64,000 nt of DNA from Liriodendron chinense (GCA_003013855.2 ML058392.1:4195529-4259528), one strand, 5' to 3'; shown: positions 54,141-63,995, counted from the first letter of the stretch. Made by a program: numbers and translations. Notes: generated from the sequence alone by a model not told the origin.

Positions 54141-54921
54141 GCCATGCAATTTTACACTTCCAAATTCCAAACAGCAGACTATTCCCGTGTCTGGTTTTTC
54201 GGACCAGTTTTCTAGGCCTACCTTGATGATATTTAGAAATCCAACATATCATGTCGAAGAGGAGCTTGACGCCGAAATAACCCAAGTGGTTTCGTGTCGA
54301 TTGGAGCTACAGATTGATCGTGGCGGATAAAACAATACGAACTGTCCAGAAAGTTTCAGATTCCGCCTACTCCACTCTGGGCCGGTCCAGGTGACCCATC
54401 ATTGATGATATGAAGAATCTACTTTGACCATATTTTAGACAACATCCATATATGAATAACCATAAAAGTTTCAGATCAAAAGGATGTGTGGTTTGACCGT
54501 ACCGGTTGAAGAAAGATGGACCATCCAGAAAGATCCAACTGCGCAGACTTTATAAAAGGCCTGAGTGTTCTAATTTTCTCACCTAATTCTAAAATTATTT
54601 TGGACAATCTAATCCATCTATCATGTAGAGGGGGAATTTTCTACCAATGTTCAAAATTTGAGATCAATCCAACCTCTGTACACTCCGGAGTGTTGAAATC
54701 AAGATGACTGGTTCTGAAGGTACTTGAATTGCGCGATTTTGAGAGGTGGTCGATGATCTGATTGGTGAGCCCATTCAGAAGATAATCTTGAAAATCTAAA
54801 TCATCTATGAGGAAGATCACATTACAAAGAAGCTATAAATCAAATTTGAAGGCAATCCGACCATTGGTTAAGCTATACGAAGCGAAACAAAATCTGTTGT
54901 GTTGCGGTACTCTTGCTGTAT

Positions 54922-54929
54922 TATAAAAG
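54922..54929 (+). promoter_or_regulatory. TATA box of solo LTR
   Basis: TATAAAAG followed by GAGGTGCTC, matching the position of the LTR-2 TATA box. Confidence 0.65.
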
Positions 54930-55700
54930 GAGGTGCTCTCTTCTATTCCAAATAAAGCAAGGACGTGGGAAGCAAGGAGTTCAAGTCCTAGGAGGCTACC
55001 TAGCCTCCTACAGCTAGTTTTTCTTCATTTTCTTAGTTCTAGTTCTAGTTTTAATATGTTTTTCCTTAGCTAACCTCTTAGCTAGAGCTAGAGGTGAAAT
55101 TTGTAGTTGGTTCCAATGCTTTAATTCTTTTATTTCAAGTACCTTTTTCTTAATTTCGGATTTTGAAGTTCTAGTTTGAATAAAGTTTGATTTTTTAGAA
55201 GTTTTGTGAGAGTTTGTGTGCTCCGGACATGAGTTCCTTGCAATTCTCTGAGATTACCATGATTGGGTTGTTTGAATTCAAATTGTAAAAACCCTTGAGC
55301 ATGCCATAATCCATAGGCATGGCTGTTACTCCGAAGGTTACAAGTTCAAGTTCTATGTGCTTCATTAGAACTAGAAATCTGATTTCCAAATTTGAGTAGG
55401 ATTGTTTGTGCTTGAATGTTATATCTTCCAATTAGATGAGAGATATGACTTTGATTCTAATTGTGTTGTACTTGGATGAATGGATTGGCATTGGACTACT
55501 ACAAGTAGATCCTTGATGCTCTAGTTCTTCTTAATTTCAGATTTTTCTATTTGATGTGAAAAACTACTTTCTTAAACTTTTTAGATTCTAGTTATTAGAG
55601 TACTTGGAATTGTTTACCTCTTTCCCAGTGGATCTACCTCGATCTTACCGAGATTTATTACTACATCGCAGCCTTACACTTGAGGCGATCGAACATGTGA

Positions 55701-55975
55701 CAAGTAGTATTTGCAAATAGCGTGTAGCATAGTGTTCACCCCCTGAAGCATGAGGCGTAAGCTATATACATGCTACTTCTAAATTTTCACTCAAGGTTGC
55801 GCTTAGTTGCACCAATTTCATTATATTCTTCACCAATTTAGACTGATTAATAATGAAATTCAACAAAAATTTACGATATTTGGTGCAATCAAATGCAACA
55901 TTAAGTAATAAGAAAGGCCAATGATTAAGTATAAAGGTAAAGAAAGAGCCACAAAATTGATTTAATATTGTTACT
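55701..55975. other. AT-rich spacer, no gene
   Basis: Unique AT-rich sequence with no ORF of note. Confidence 0.5.
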
Positions 55976-56112
55976 TATATGTAGTGTGGTCCACTTCAGC
56001 TTTGGATATGCTTCATTTTTTTACTCAAGTAACAAAATTACCTTATAAAATGGGTGGACGGAATGGATAAAATACTTAAATCACGGTGGCCCCACAGAGT
56101 TTACTGTGTACG
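55976..56112. repeat. GTGGGCCCAC-type repeat, right end
   Basis: GTGGTCCACTTCAGCTTTGG ... GGGTGGACGGAATGGATAAA ... GTGGCCCCACAGAGTTTACT: the inner-to-outer right arm of the palindromic family. Confidence 0.75.
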
Positions 56113-56139
56113 GATTGGGACTAGTCAATGACTACTTAG

Positions 56140-56740
56140 TGGGTACTATGGCCCACCATAGGTGTTTTATCCACTCTGTCCGTCCAATTTACCAGCTCGT
56201 TTTAAGGCTTTAGCCCAAAAATGAGGCAAATCTAAATATCAGATAGACCACACCATAGGAAACAATGGTGATTGAACACCCACCATTATAAATTACCTGC
56301 CCACTGTAATGTTTGTTTGCCATCCAACTTGTTGATTAGGTCATACACCCAGGTCCATAGCTCAAGTGGCAGGCTGAGTGAAGATAGCCTGGTTTCAACA
56401 CTGAGGTTATGGCATGGATTCATTCCCATGGTGGGAGTGGCTAACATTGTGATGTGACTGACAGGGGTGGGTGAATGTACTAACAATGGGGTGTGGGAAC
56501 TAACCTTAAAAAAAAAATAATAATAATAATAAATAAAAAGTCACATGACCTGGATGAAGTGATAACACAAATATCAGCTTCATCCAAAACTTTTATGACA
56601 CCCCCCAAAAAGTTTTTAATGGTGGGCATTCCATCACCACTGTTTCGTGTGGTGTTGTCGCCTGAGATTTTGGATCTGCCTCATTTTAGGTATGAGCTCA
56701 AAATGGATGGATGCCAAATATCATACATCACAGTGGGGCC
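56140..56740. repeat. GTGGGCCCAC-type palindromic repeat split by a SINE
   Basis: Left half 56140-56345 (ATGGCCCACCATAGGTG, CTGTCCGTCC, ATGAGGCAAATC, ACCACACCATAGG, TTGATTAGGTC) and right half 56534-56740 (ACCTGGATGAAGTG, AATATCAGCTTCATCC, AACTTTTATGAC, GGGCATTCCATC, CTCATTTTAGG, CACAGTGGGGCC). The order is that of an uninterrupted copy at 59568, where the two halves join directly. Confidence 0.82.
56344..56533 (+). mobile_element. tRNA-derived SINE
   Basis: A-box-like TAGCTCAAGTGG at 56358-56369 and a B-box-like GGTTTCAACACTGAGG from 56391, about 33 bp apart, then a short body and a 3' tail AACCTTAAAAAAAAAATAATA with (AAT)n. Flanks GGTCATACACC and GTCACATGACC may be a diverged TSD. Transcribed by RNA polymerase III in an active copy and moved by LINE enzymes. 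Confidence 0.72.
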
Positions 56741-57093
56741 TACGGAGATTCTCCAGCACCGACAAAACCACTTGGGTACTCCGGGGATCACCACTGAATC
56801 CGAATCGGCAAACATTACTGCCTAAAGCATTATTGACAAATGGACGTGCGAGGCACCACGTGATGTTTTTGCGGAATCCAGGCCATCCATCATTTTTTTT
56901 TAATCCCCTTATTTTTTTTCCATGGGGCTCAAAACTCAGGTAGGCCTCACAACATGAAACTGTTGGGATGGGTATGATAACCGGTGAAATATTGTGTTGT
57001 TTATGCCATCAAATCTCCTTAGAACATGCATCCAACCGGGATGAATGGACAAGAAAAAATCAGACCCTTTTCATGTTTTAGGAATAATTTTAC
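56741..57093. other. Spacer, no gene
   Basis: Mixed sequence containing fragments of GGGGCTC/GGCCTCACAACATG repeats. No ORF of note. Confidence 0.45.
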
Positions 57094-58016
57094 AGTGTTA
57101 CTAGAGCCATACACGAGTCGAGTAACCTCGAAAAACTCACTCGACTTAACTTGAAAACGCTTGAATCGGCTCGGATCGAAAGTGGGTTTGAGCTAATTCG
57201 AGTCAGATTTTGAGTGCTCGAATGAATTCGAGTCGAGCACTGAGCAAGGTTTCGCTTGACTCGAAAAATAGCTCAACTCGGCTCGAACTCGCTCGACTCG
57301 ACTCGGAGAATTGACTCGGAATATAAATACTATAAATAAATTATAAAAAAAAAAAACCCTAATTTTTAATCTAACCGTAACCCTCCCTCCCTCCCTCCCT
57401 CCCTCCCTCTCTAAGCTCGACAGTCAACCACACCGGCGTCATTCCCTCCCTCCCTCCCTCTCTCTCTCTTAGCTCGACAGCCAGCCACCCCCGAACTGCT
57501 ACGGCGTTGCCTGTCCGCTCGCCCACCAGGCCACCCCCGAACTGCTACGGCGTTGCCTGTCCGCTCGCCCACCGGCCACCCCCAAACTGCTGCAGCATTG
57601 CCCGTCCACTCGCCCACCAGCAGCTTGTGACCTGACCCGCTACCAGTCTGCTCGCCCACCGGTCGCCCCCGAGCTTCTCTGTTGCTTGAGGTACCCGTCC
57701 TTGTCCGTTGCCGGCCTGCATCGCCGTTTTACTTATCGGTAAGCTCTATCTGACTATCCCCCTTCGGCTACCAACCAACCTTACATGATTAATCACTAAG
57801 CAATGATTTTTTTTTAAGGGCAACCGGTTGGACACTGTCCAGCGGTCCAGGGTCATAAACTCAAACTTGAACTCACTCAATCTACTGATCGAGCATGTCC
57901 ACGCTTGACTCGGCCGAGTCAAGTCGAGCAACGAGTAGGGTCTGGGTGGTTTGAGTTGAGCAACAAGCAGGGCAATGATCGATTCAACTCGACTCGTGTT
58001 CAACTCTAAGTGTTAC
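57094..58016. mobile_element. Non-autonomous hAT element with 8-bp TSD
   Basis: The element at 57102-58008 has terminal inverted repeats TAGAGCCATACACGAGTCGA and, from the other end, TAGAGTTGAACACGAGTCGA. It is flanked by AGTGTTAC on both sides (57094-57101 and 58009-58016). TIRs and 8-bp TSD fit hAT. Near the ends TCGAGTCGAG-type repeats dominate. The middle (57360-57750) is GC-rich, with CCCTCCCTCC and a 46-bp triplication. No transposase. Confidence 0.88.
57484..57620. repeat. 46-bp triplicate inside the hAT element
   Basis: Units beginning GCCACCCCCGAACTGCTACG and ending GTCCGCTCGCCCACC at 57484, 57530 and 57575; the third has diverged. A fourth GCTCGCCCACCGG lies at 57650. Confidence 0.85.
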
Positions 58017-58029
58017 ACACTGAGTTTTG

Positions 58030-58275
58030 GAAGCCTAGGAGAATAATAGGTGGGCCCACATGATGGATGATGAATTGGATGTCATTAAAATATCACAAAA
58101 GGCTTTCCCTCGATTGTAGATTTTAATGGTAGGCATTTAATCCCCACTGTTTTTTTGTGGTGGGGTCCACTTGAGCTTTGAATATGCATCATTCTTTGAC
58201 TCCTGCCCTAAAATGATCTCTCCAAATGGATGGACAGTGTGGATACAACACATACATCATGGTGGGGCAGAATGT
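58030..58275. repeat. GTGGGCCCAC-type repeat, right half
   Basis: GGTGGGCCCACATGATGG, GGTAGGCATTTAATCCCCAC, GTGGGGTCCACTTGAGC, CTAAAATGATCTCTCC, ACATACATCATGGTGGGGC: the right half of the family. Confidence 0.75.
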
Positions 58276-58443
58276 GGTGATGTCACTTTAGTAGGAGAAA
58301 AATTTTGCTACACCCACGGCTTGCGTAGGCCACGTATGCGCAAATCTCAGCCGTGGGTGAGGTCCGTATCTCAAGGGGAATTTATTGCCACAAGAGCGGG
58401 CTTCTCTCTTCGTTTCTCTCTCTTTCGATAATCTCCCCTAATG
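58276..58443. other. Short unique segment ahead of the assembly gap
   Basis: Contains ACACCCACGGCTTGCG and CTTCTCTCTTCGTTTCTCTC. No gene. The 104-residue ORF crossing the gap is an artefact of the Ns. Confidence 0.5.
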
Positions 58444-58468
58444 NNNNNNNNNNNNNNNNNNNNNNNNN
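58444..58468. other. Assembly gap (25 N)
   Basis: Twenty-five undetermined bases, directly abutting the 129-bp tandem array. The true length is unknown. Confidence 0.99.
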
Positions 58469-58870
58469 GTCCTTGTACCATGATATTTCAAGAAATGCTA
58501 ATCATAGCATCCATTTGAAGTCAAGTAAAAAGTATAGTCATCAAATAAGAAGAATCTCATTTCACATCTCTTTATTGCCTGTCTTATTTTTAGAAAAGTC
58601 CTTGTATTGTAATAGCTTAAGAAATGATAATTACTTATTTAACTTTCATGAGAAATATAGTCAGTAGATAAAAAAAAAAATCTTATTTCACATCTCATTT
58701 TTTTGTCTATAATGTTCTCCAGAGAAGTCCTTGTATAGTAATAGCGAAATGCTAACCACTCATTAGTGTCCACAAGAAGTAGGAAAGTATAGTCACTAGA
58801 GAAGAAAGGTCTCAATTCACATTACTTTCATTGCTTATCCCACTCTTCAAAGAAGTCCTTTTATTGTAAG
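58469..58870. repeat. 129-bp tandem array
   Basis: Units start GTCCTTGTA at 58469, 58598, 58727 and 58855 (spacing 129, 129, 128), each followed by AATGCTAA and TATAGTCA-type blocks and ATTTCACATCTC. The array begins exactly at the gap. Confidence 0.92.
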
Positions 58871-59445
58871 GAAGCTCAAGTGGAACACAAATCTGGCTTA
58901 TAATTCCAAGTCAAGTCTATGATAACATAGACTTTTAAGATATAGGGATCACTCTTCATAGTACATGGCCCACCTTTGATAGTTGTTAGAAATCTACCCC
59001 ATCCCTCTCGACTTAAATCTCCACGTACCTCTCTAAGCCCTTGATTGTCGTGCAAGCCTAACATCGATCTTATGGGGGCCACCTTGATATTTTTGAGAAA
59101 TCCACCCGTCCATATGTTTTGCCAACTCATTTTAGTTCATGGGCCTAAAATGAGGGAGATCCAAAACTCAAAGTAGACCCATGATAGATCCAATATAATT
59201 CAACCGTGGGCATTCTATGCCACTGTTTTGTCTTATGTAGCTCACTTGAGCTTGGCATCAACCTCTTTTTTTGGCCCATTCCGTAAAATGAGTTGGCAAA
59301 ATAGATGAACAGGGTGGATTTCTCACAAACATCTCGTGGTCTCATGAATGTTTCAACGGTGGGTGTTCAATCCCCATTGTTTCCCGTCGCGTGGTCCACT
59401 TGAGCTTTGGATTTGACTCATTTTTTGGCCATCCACAGTGCATGG
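58871..59445. repeat. GTGGGCCCAC-type repeat, two rearranged copies
   Basis: 59075-59340 is palindromic: GAAATCCACCCGTCCATATG / ATTTTGCCAACTCATTTTA against AAAATGAGTTGGCAAAATAG / GGTGGATTTCTCA. It is followed at 59340-59445 by a second right half (GTGGGTGTTCAATCCCCATT, GTGGTCCACTTGAGC). Confidence 0.75.
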
Positions 59446-59567
59446 CAGCACCCATCAAATCAACAACCTAGATAATTGAACAAAATGAGTCCTACTTATA
59501 ATGATGGCATGCAACCCTGTACAGGACGCGGATTGAGTTTACCCCACTAGGACTAACTAGATAAGGA

Positions 59568-59840
59568 TGGTTCTGTTAGGACCCACCGTGATGTAAATGT
59601 TTTTTCCACACCTTCCATCTATTTCGAAAGATCATTTTAGGGCATGAGCCCAAAAAGAAGGCAATTTAAATGCTCAAGTGGACCACACCATAGGAAGCAG
59701 TGGGGATTGAACTCCTACCATTGAAAACTTCCTAGGGCCGACCGTGATTTTTATTTACCATCCAACCTACACATAAGGTCACATACACCTGGATGAAGGG
59801 AAAATATAAATATCAGCTTGATTCAAAACTTTTTTTGAAC
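59568..59840. repeat. GTGGGCCCAC-type repeat, left half
   Basis: GGACCCACCGTGATGTAAAT, CCACACCTTCCATC, GGGCATGAGCCCAAAAA, GTGGACCACACCATAGG, TAAGGTCACATACACCTGG, ATCAGCTTGATTC. Confidence 0.8.
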
Positions 59841-60080
59841 CCAAATTGTTGATTCATCTATGGATGGTAGCCACTTGGTTTCAATTATACATGGCATTGT
59901 TGTATGGTAATCTAAACCATTCAAATCAGTGTGAGTCAACTATAGATGGTGGGCCACTTGATTCCACAGGGCATAGTTATATAGTAATCTAAACAGTCCA
60001 AATCATTAACTAAACTATGGATGGAATCCCACTTTGTACAAGGATAAGATCTCATACAAGTGCGAAATGTTGGAGCTGTG

Positions 60081-60083
<3 letters not shown>
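59841..60083. repeat. Short duplicated segment
   Basis: ATGGATGGTAGCCACTTGG and GGGCATAGTTATATAGTAATC-type segments occur twice (59860-59930 and 59945-60000), a tandem duplication of about 75 bp. Confidence 0.6.

Positions 60084-60156
<73 letters not shown>
60084..60156. repeat. (TA)n microsatellite, left of hairpin
   Basis: Long uninterrupted TA run. Confidence 0.97.
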
Positions 60157-60171
60157 ACATCCCAAGGAACT

Positions 60172-60349
60172 GTCCACGTCATACAGCATCCCAAGAAACC
60201 CCAAGGCCAACTTTTACCCTGATCCGGAACTTTGGTAGGCTATGGAAAAAGTCTTGATTTGTCTCTCTCTTTGCGGAGATGGCCCACCAAAGTTCCAGAT
60301 CAGGGTAAAAGTTGGTCTTGGGTTTCTTGGGGTGCTGCATCACGTGGAC
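60172..60349. repeat. Inverted repeat (hairpin), arms about 69 bp
   Basis: Left arm 60172-60240, right arm 60282-60349, loop about 41 bp. The arms pair from GTCCACGTCATACAGCATCC to AACTTTGGTAGGC with few mismatches. No ORF. A similar TA microsatellite lies on each side. Confidence 0.88.
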
Positions 60350-60424
60350 GGCTCCAATTTTAGGCTCACGTCATGCGTGATGAGTTCTCAAAAAGTGTCG
60401 TGAGAACTATGCGCGGTGGTGAGC

Positions 60425-60472
<48 letters not shown>
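60425..60472. repeat. (TA)n microsatellite, right of hairpin
   Basis: About 48 bases of TA with one AAT interruption. Confidence 0.95.
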
Positions 60473-60474
<2 letters not shown>

Positions 60475-60590
60475 GTAGCCAATTTCGCTTTAGGTGATCT
60501 TTAGAGTCTAATAAAATAGTATTTTACCTGTTATTTTTAAACCATTTCAATGTAGTACAAGTTAATAGGTGGCCATATCTCTTGTTGCAG

Positions 60591-60658
60591 ATTCATATAG
60601 GAAAAGGGTTTTCTTTAACTACGAGAAATGTATAAGAATGCGTAGTCCTCCAGAAAAG
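60591..60658 (+). pseudogene. MICU: MICU N-terminal exon, second copy
   Basis: 68 bp with a CTTGTTGCAG acceptor and an AAG/GTATTG donor. Encodes SYRKRVFFNYEKCIRMRSPP and EK, with the D before Ser split across the junction: the conserved MICU segment before the first EF hand. It is open on its own. It lies 3' of the C-terminal exons of the disrupted copy, so it belongs to another copy or to a rearranged locus. The next MICU exon was not found to the right edge; the previous exon was not found either. Confidence 0.78.
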
Positions 60659-61147
60659 GTATTGAATTCCATGAGATTGTTACTTCAATGCAGTGTTAAT
60701 GCAAAACATCCAGCATTCTCTTTTTATAATTTAGTGCATTTGTTTTGGGTGTGTTTGTTTGCACCAAATATCATGATTAATCAGTCTTATTTGTTGCAAA
60801 ACTTCATGATGTTTCATGAAATTTGTTGTAACCAAACAGACCCTCGGTCAATAATACTAAGTCAGCTCACCAATGGATTAGAAATAGTTTTTCTATATAA
60901 AGATTGTCACTCTTTTGTCTAAGTTAGTTTTCTGTTCTCCCATTGTTGATTCCAAGTGAGTTTTATATTCCATAATGACAATGCGTTCTTCATATTAGGT
61001 CATCTTATATTGGTAAAATGACGTATTCAATCTGGCCGTCCATACTATTAGATGACTGTGTGATATGATCCAACCATTTTGGAGCTAATTTCTGAAAAAT
61101 AAATAATTCAGATGGTGCGGAGAATTTTCAAAGGGGATTGATTACCT
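60659..61147 (+). other. MICU: Probable intron of second MICU copy, no gene
   Basis: AT-rich, T-rich. ORF reading through from the exon ends soon. Confidence 0.45.
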
Positions 61148-61212
61148 TCAACACTTGCCAACCCAATTAGTTGGGATAAGGCTTAAATGATGATGATGAT
61201 GATGATGATACA
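61148..61212 (+). mobile_element. RTE-type LINE 3' tail
   Basis: ACTTGCCAACCCAATTAGTT, GGGATAAGGCTTAAATGATG and (ATG)n. Same type of end as at 11980-12022, with a longer ATG tail. Only the tail is present. Confidence 0.6.
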
Positions 61213-61894
61213 TAGTGGCTCATTAACCAAAATCATTAATCTTATTGAGTCCACTATAGATGGGGGATGACCCGAAATTCTTTCAGATTTAAAGATTATA
61301 TCGATCGATTTTCCAATCTTTTGATTTTTTTTTTTCATTTTTTAGGGGACAATTGTTGTATTTTTATCCAAACTGTCTATTTATAAGCCACCTATCGAAC
61401 AGCTAGGAACCTCTTACCTATGATATTTTCAGGTAATACCCCATCTATGGCAGATCAATCAAATTGATGGTCTGGATCTCTGAACGATGGGCTGATTTCT
61501 CTAAACTGGTGTATCTCTCTACTGAGAAAAAAATGTTGTGAAAATGGTTTCATCAATTTGTGTCTTACTTCAAAGATCAAAGGGTTGAAGTGACTTTATT
61601 GGATCCTGTGATGGATAGGTTCGAGGCATCAAATGCCCTTTTGGATGCTTGAGAATGATGGTTTCTTTCCTTTGTGAGATTTTGCTAATCCTTCTCAATT
61701 ACATTTGTCATTGTTGGGGATTTTATCTTCACTTGTTTACTTCAGTTAAAACATTCAGTAATAGTTTAGGAAGTAGAAAAGATTGTAAACTTTCATGGAA
61801 CCAATGAACGATTATGATACCTCTACTAGGATCATGAAACGCATAAAAAAGCAATTTTATCAATAAGAAAAACCACAAACAGAAGAGGGATTGG
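61213..61894. other. Spacer, no gene
   Basis: Unique AT-rich sequence with short ORFs and a poly(T) run near 61327. Nothing recognised. Confidence 0.45.
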
Positions 61895-62030
61895 CTAGAT
61901 ACCTTGAGCCATGCCGGAATAGTAATGCATGACACTTTCTCCTTGCTCGGCCTTGAAGATGAAAGCTTCGTTCATCGCCTTCGCACATCTCAATGTGCAT
62001 GCACTTGGCTCAGCTTCTCCCCAACTCCCT
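61895..62030 (-). pseudogene. Possible copia gag scrap
   Basis: Minus-strand reading gives FKAEQGESVMHYYSGMAQG, which resembles the E-Q-G-x-x-S-V-x-x-Y-Y-S segment of copia UBN2-type gag. Too short to be sure. Upstream reading is closed. Confidence 0.35.
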
Positions 62031-62039
62031 CTCCCTAAA

Positions 62040-62150
62040 GCAGGTTTCAACAGTGGAAATTTAACCACCATTGTTACCATGTGATGGGTCCACTTGAATT
62101 TCAAATCTGCCCCACTTCCAAGTGTTGGGGAAAACACGTATGTCATGGTG
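62040..62150. repeat. GTGGGCCCAC-type repeat, right fragment
   Basis: TTTCAACAGTGGAAATTTAA, GGTCCACTTGAATTTCAAAT, ATGTCATGGTGGCCCATGAT. Confidence 0.55.
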
Positions 62151-62154
62151 GCCC

Positions 62155-62275
62155 ATGATATATCAACACTCTCTCTATGGATTATATCTCTACAACACTC
62201 CCTCTTACCCCTCGAAATTCTCTCTTTGGATTATATCTCTACACCACTCCCTCTTGCAAAAATTGTTAAAAATTC
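62155..62275. repeat. Tandem GGATTATATCTCTACAMCAC units
   Basis: Two units (about 62178 and 62227) share GGATTATATCTCTACA and CACTCCCTCTT, spacing about 49 bp. Confidence 0.75.
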
Positions 62276-62473
62276 TCTTTTATAGAGAGCAATCATCACA
62301 AGATTGCCATTTGGAAGGCATGCTGAAAGAAATTGAGCATTAGTGACCTTCATGCATTAGCTAGAAGGATGAGGTGGGCCACATGCATTGGTATTGGTGA
62401 GGGTGGTGGAAGAAGAGAGTTGGTGGAGGGTGCAATGGAATGTGATTGTGAGTGAGATAAGAGAGAGAATTGT
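62276..62473. other. Spacer between repeat and copia LTR
   Basis: G-rich GGTGGTGGAAGAAGAGAG near 62400. No gene. Confidence 0.4.
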
Positions 62474-63056
62474 TCAAGCATTGTAGAAGCAAACACATAA
62501 TAGAATTAAACACACAATAGATTAACTCAACCAAAGCACCACAGAGAACGCATGACTTTATGTGGAAAAACCCTTGCAGGAAAAACTACAGCACAAAACG
62601 ACAAATGATCCATTATGAAAATGAATTACAAGAGATGAAAATCAACTTACATATCAAAAAACCCTTGTTTTCTCCCTTACAAACCCTAGAGACGTTTTAG
62701 CCCTCCTTGTTCTACCACAATCCCGCATTACACCAATATACATAATGTTACACCCAAAATAGGAAACAAAATCGCGCAACTACACGAAACCGCGTGAACT
62801 GTCGATTGATCAGTCGATCTATCGACATCGATCGATCAATCGACAACACATGTTTGATCACTCGAATATGCCCAAAAGTGTTCAGAGAGTTAACAACTTA
62901 ATTTTGAATATTATCGATCGATTGAGCTTCCAAGTTTAATTGACCGAACCTGTCTAAAAACCAATATGTCTAATTCAGGATAGTTTCAATCAATCGATCA
63001 TAATAGTCGATCGATCAATGACCCCCAGAAATATTAGATTAAAGACTCCTTTCAAG
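62474..63056 (-). mobile_element. 3' LTR of minus-strand copia element (approximate)
   Basis: Lies directly after the pol end on the minus strand. The inner boundary is set by the polypurine-like CCTTGGTGGAGA (63060-63071) and the outer one by a TTGAACA end near 62474. Interior holds TTATGTGGAAAAACCCTTGC, typical of copia R/U5, and many ATCGATC palindromes. The other LTR lies outside the window, so the boundaries are inferred. Confidence 0.5.
62800..63020. repeat. ATCGATCG palindromes in copia LTR
   Basis: GTCGATTGATC / GATCGATCAATCGAC-type motifs recur at about 62805-62850, 62910-62930 and 62985-63020, the U3 side of this minus-strand LTR. Confidence 0.75.
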
Positions 63057-63199
63057 AATCTCCACCAAGGCTTCAATCTCTATCCCTTCACTGCTTCAAG
63101 CTCCATCTCTAATTGTCTCCATCATAATAGTATCATCATCGTCGCTTCTCGTGCACACTCCATCTCCATTCCTTCAATATTAGAACCAGAGAGGTCGAA

Positions 63200-63995
63200 C
63201 AGAATTTAAACATTTTTGCAGGAACCACATTTGTAAGCATATCCGTTAGATTCACGCTCGTGTGGATCTTTTCAATAGTAACACCACCTTTCTCAAGCAC
63301 TTGTCGGATAAAATGATGATGAACATCAATATGCTTAGTACGAGAATGATATACAAAATTATTTGCTAAATTGATCGCACTTCATAATTAACTAGCATGA
63401 CTTCCTGCTAAAGCATCAATTCATTTTCCATTCCCCTCAAGCAAATACCTTCCTTGAAAGCCTCCGTTACCGCCATATATTCAGCTTCGATTGTAGAAAG
63501 TGCAATCACAAATTGAATCTTCTACATCTAACTGACCGCTCCACCTGCTAATACAAATGAGTACCCGAAAGTCAACCTTCTGTTATCCACGCTCCCTGTA
63601 TAATCTGAATCCACATAGCTTACCAGTTTTCTTTCTAATTTTTTGAATGTCAAGGCATAGTCCTTCGTACCTTATAAATACCGAAGTAGTTATTTCACTA
63701 CCTCTCAATGTTGCATGTCGGGGTTAGACATGTATTTGCTCACAACACTGACTGCATGTGAAATATCTAGTCTCATAGAGACCATGACATACATCAAACT
63801 ATCAACCATGCTTGAGTAGGGCAAACGAGACATAACCTGCTTTTCTTCATCTGTAGTAGGACATTGCTCTAAAGAAAGCTGAAAGCGAGCAGTGTAGGGT
63901 GTGCTAATTGGCTTTGCTTTGTCCATCTCAAACTTGACCAAGACTTTCTCAATATAATTTATTTGAGAAAACCATTGCATGTTCTTCTCCGTGTC
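63200..63995 (-). pseudogene. Copia reverse transcriptase end and RNase H
   Basis: Minus strand. 63705-63980 is open: NYIEKVLVKFEMDKAKPIST, LEQCPTTDEEKQVMSRLPYS, then VDSLMYVMVSMRLDISHAVS, the RT C-terminus of copia pol. The RNase H follows in broken frames: KLVSYVDSDYTGSVDNRRLT (about 63600), ALSTIEAEYMAVTEA (about 63480), HSRTKHIDVHHHFIRQ (about 63330), then the pol end near 63200 (NLTDMLTNVV). At least two stops occur. The rest lies beyond the right edge. Confidence 0.87.

Larger units (their letters stand above)
53808..55695 (+). mobile_element. Solo LTR related to LTR-2
   Basis: Starts TGTTGAACCTCCAATTTATAC and ends GGCGATCGAACA; perfect 5-bp TSD. Aligns patchily to the LTR-2 LTR: CTCATCTAATGCATG, GATTGTA(A/G)GAATGAGA near the start, CTAACCTCTTAGCTAG in the middle, TTATTACTACATCGCA near the end. 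1888 bp against 1572. It carries the same ACCGGTC cluster (54058-54140). No internal region remains, so it is the product of LTR-LTR recombination. TATA box at 54922-54929. The 82-base purine-rich tract GAAAGAAGAAAGC.. near 53985-54050 is not in LTR-2. Confidence 0.9.

Noticed and set aside
58353..58667. ORF crossing the N gap
   Set aside because: Contains undetermined residues from the assembly gap and tandem-array sequence; not a gene.
58469..58870. CRISPR-like array
   Set aside because: The whole 129-bp unit repeats with no unique spacers, in a plant genome with no cas genes: a satellite.
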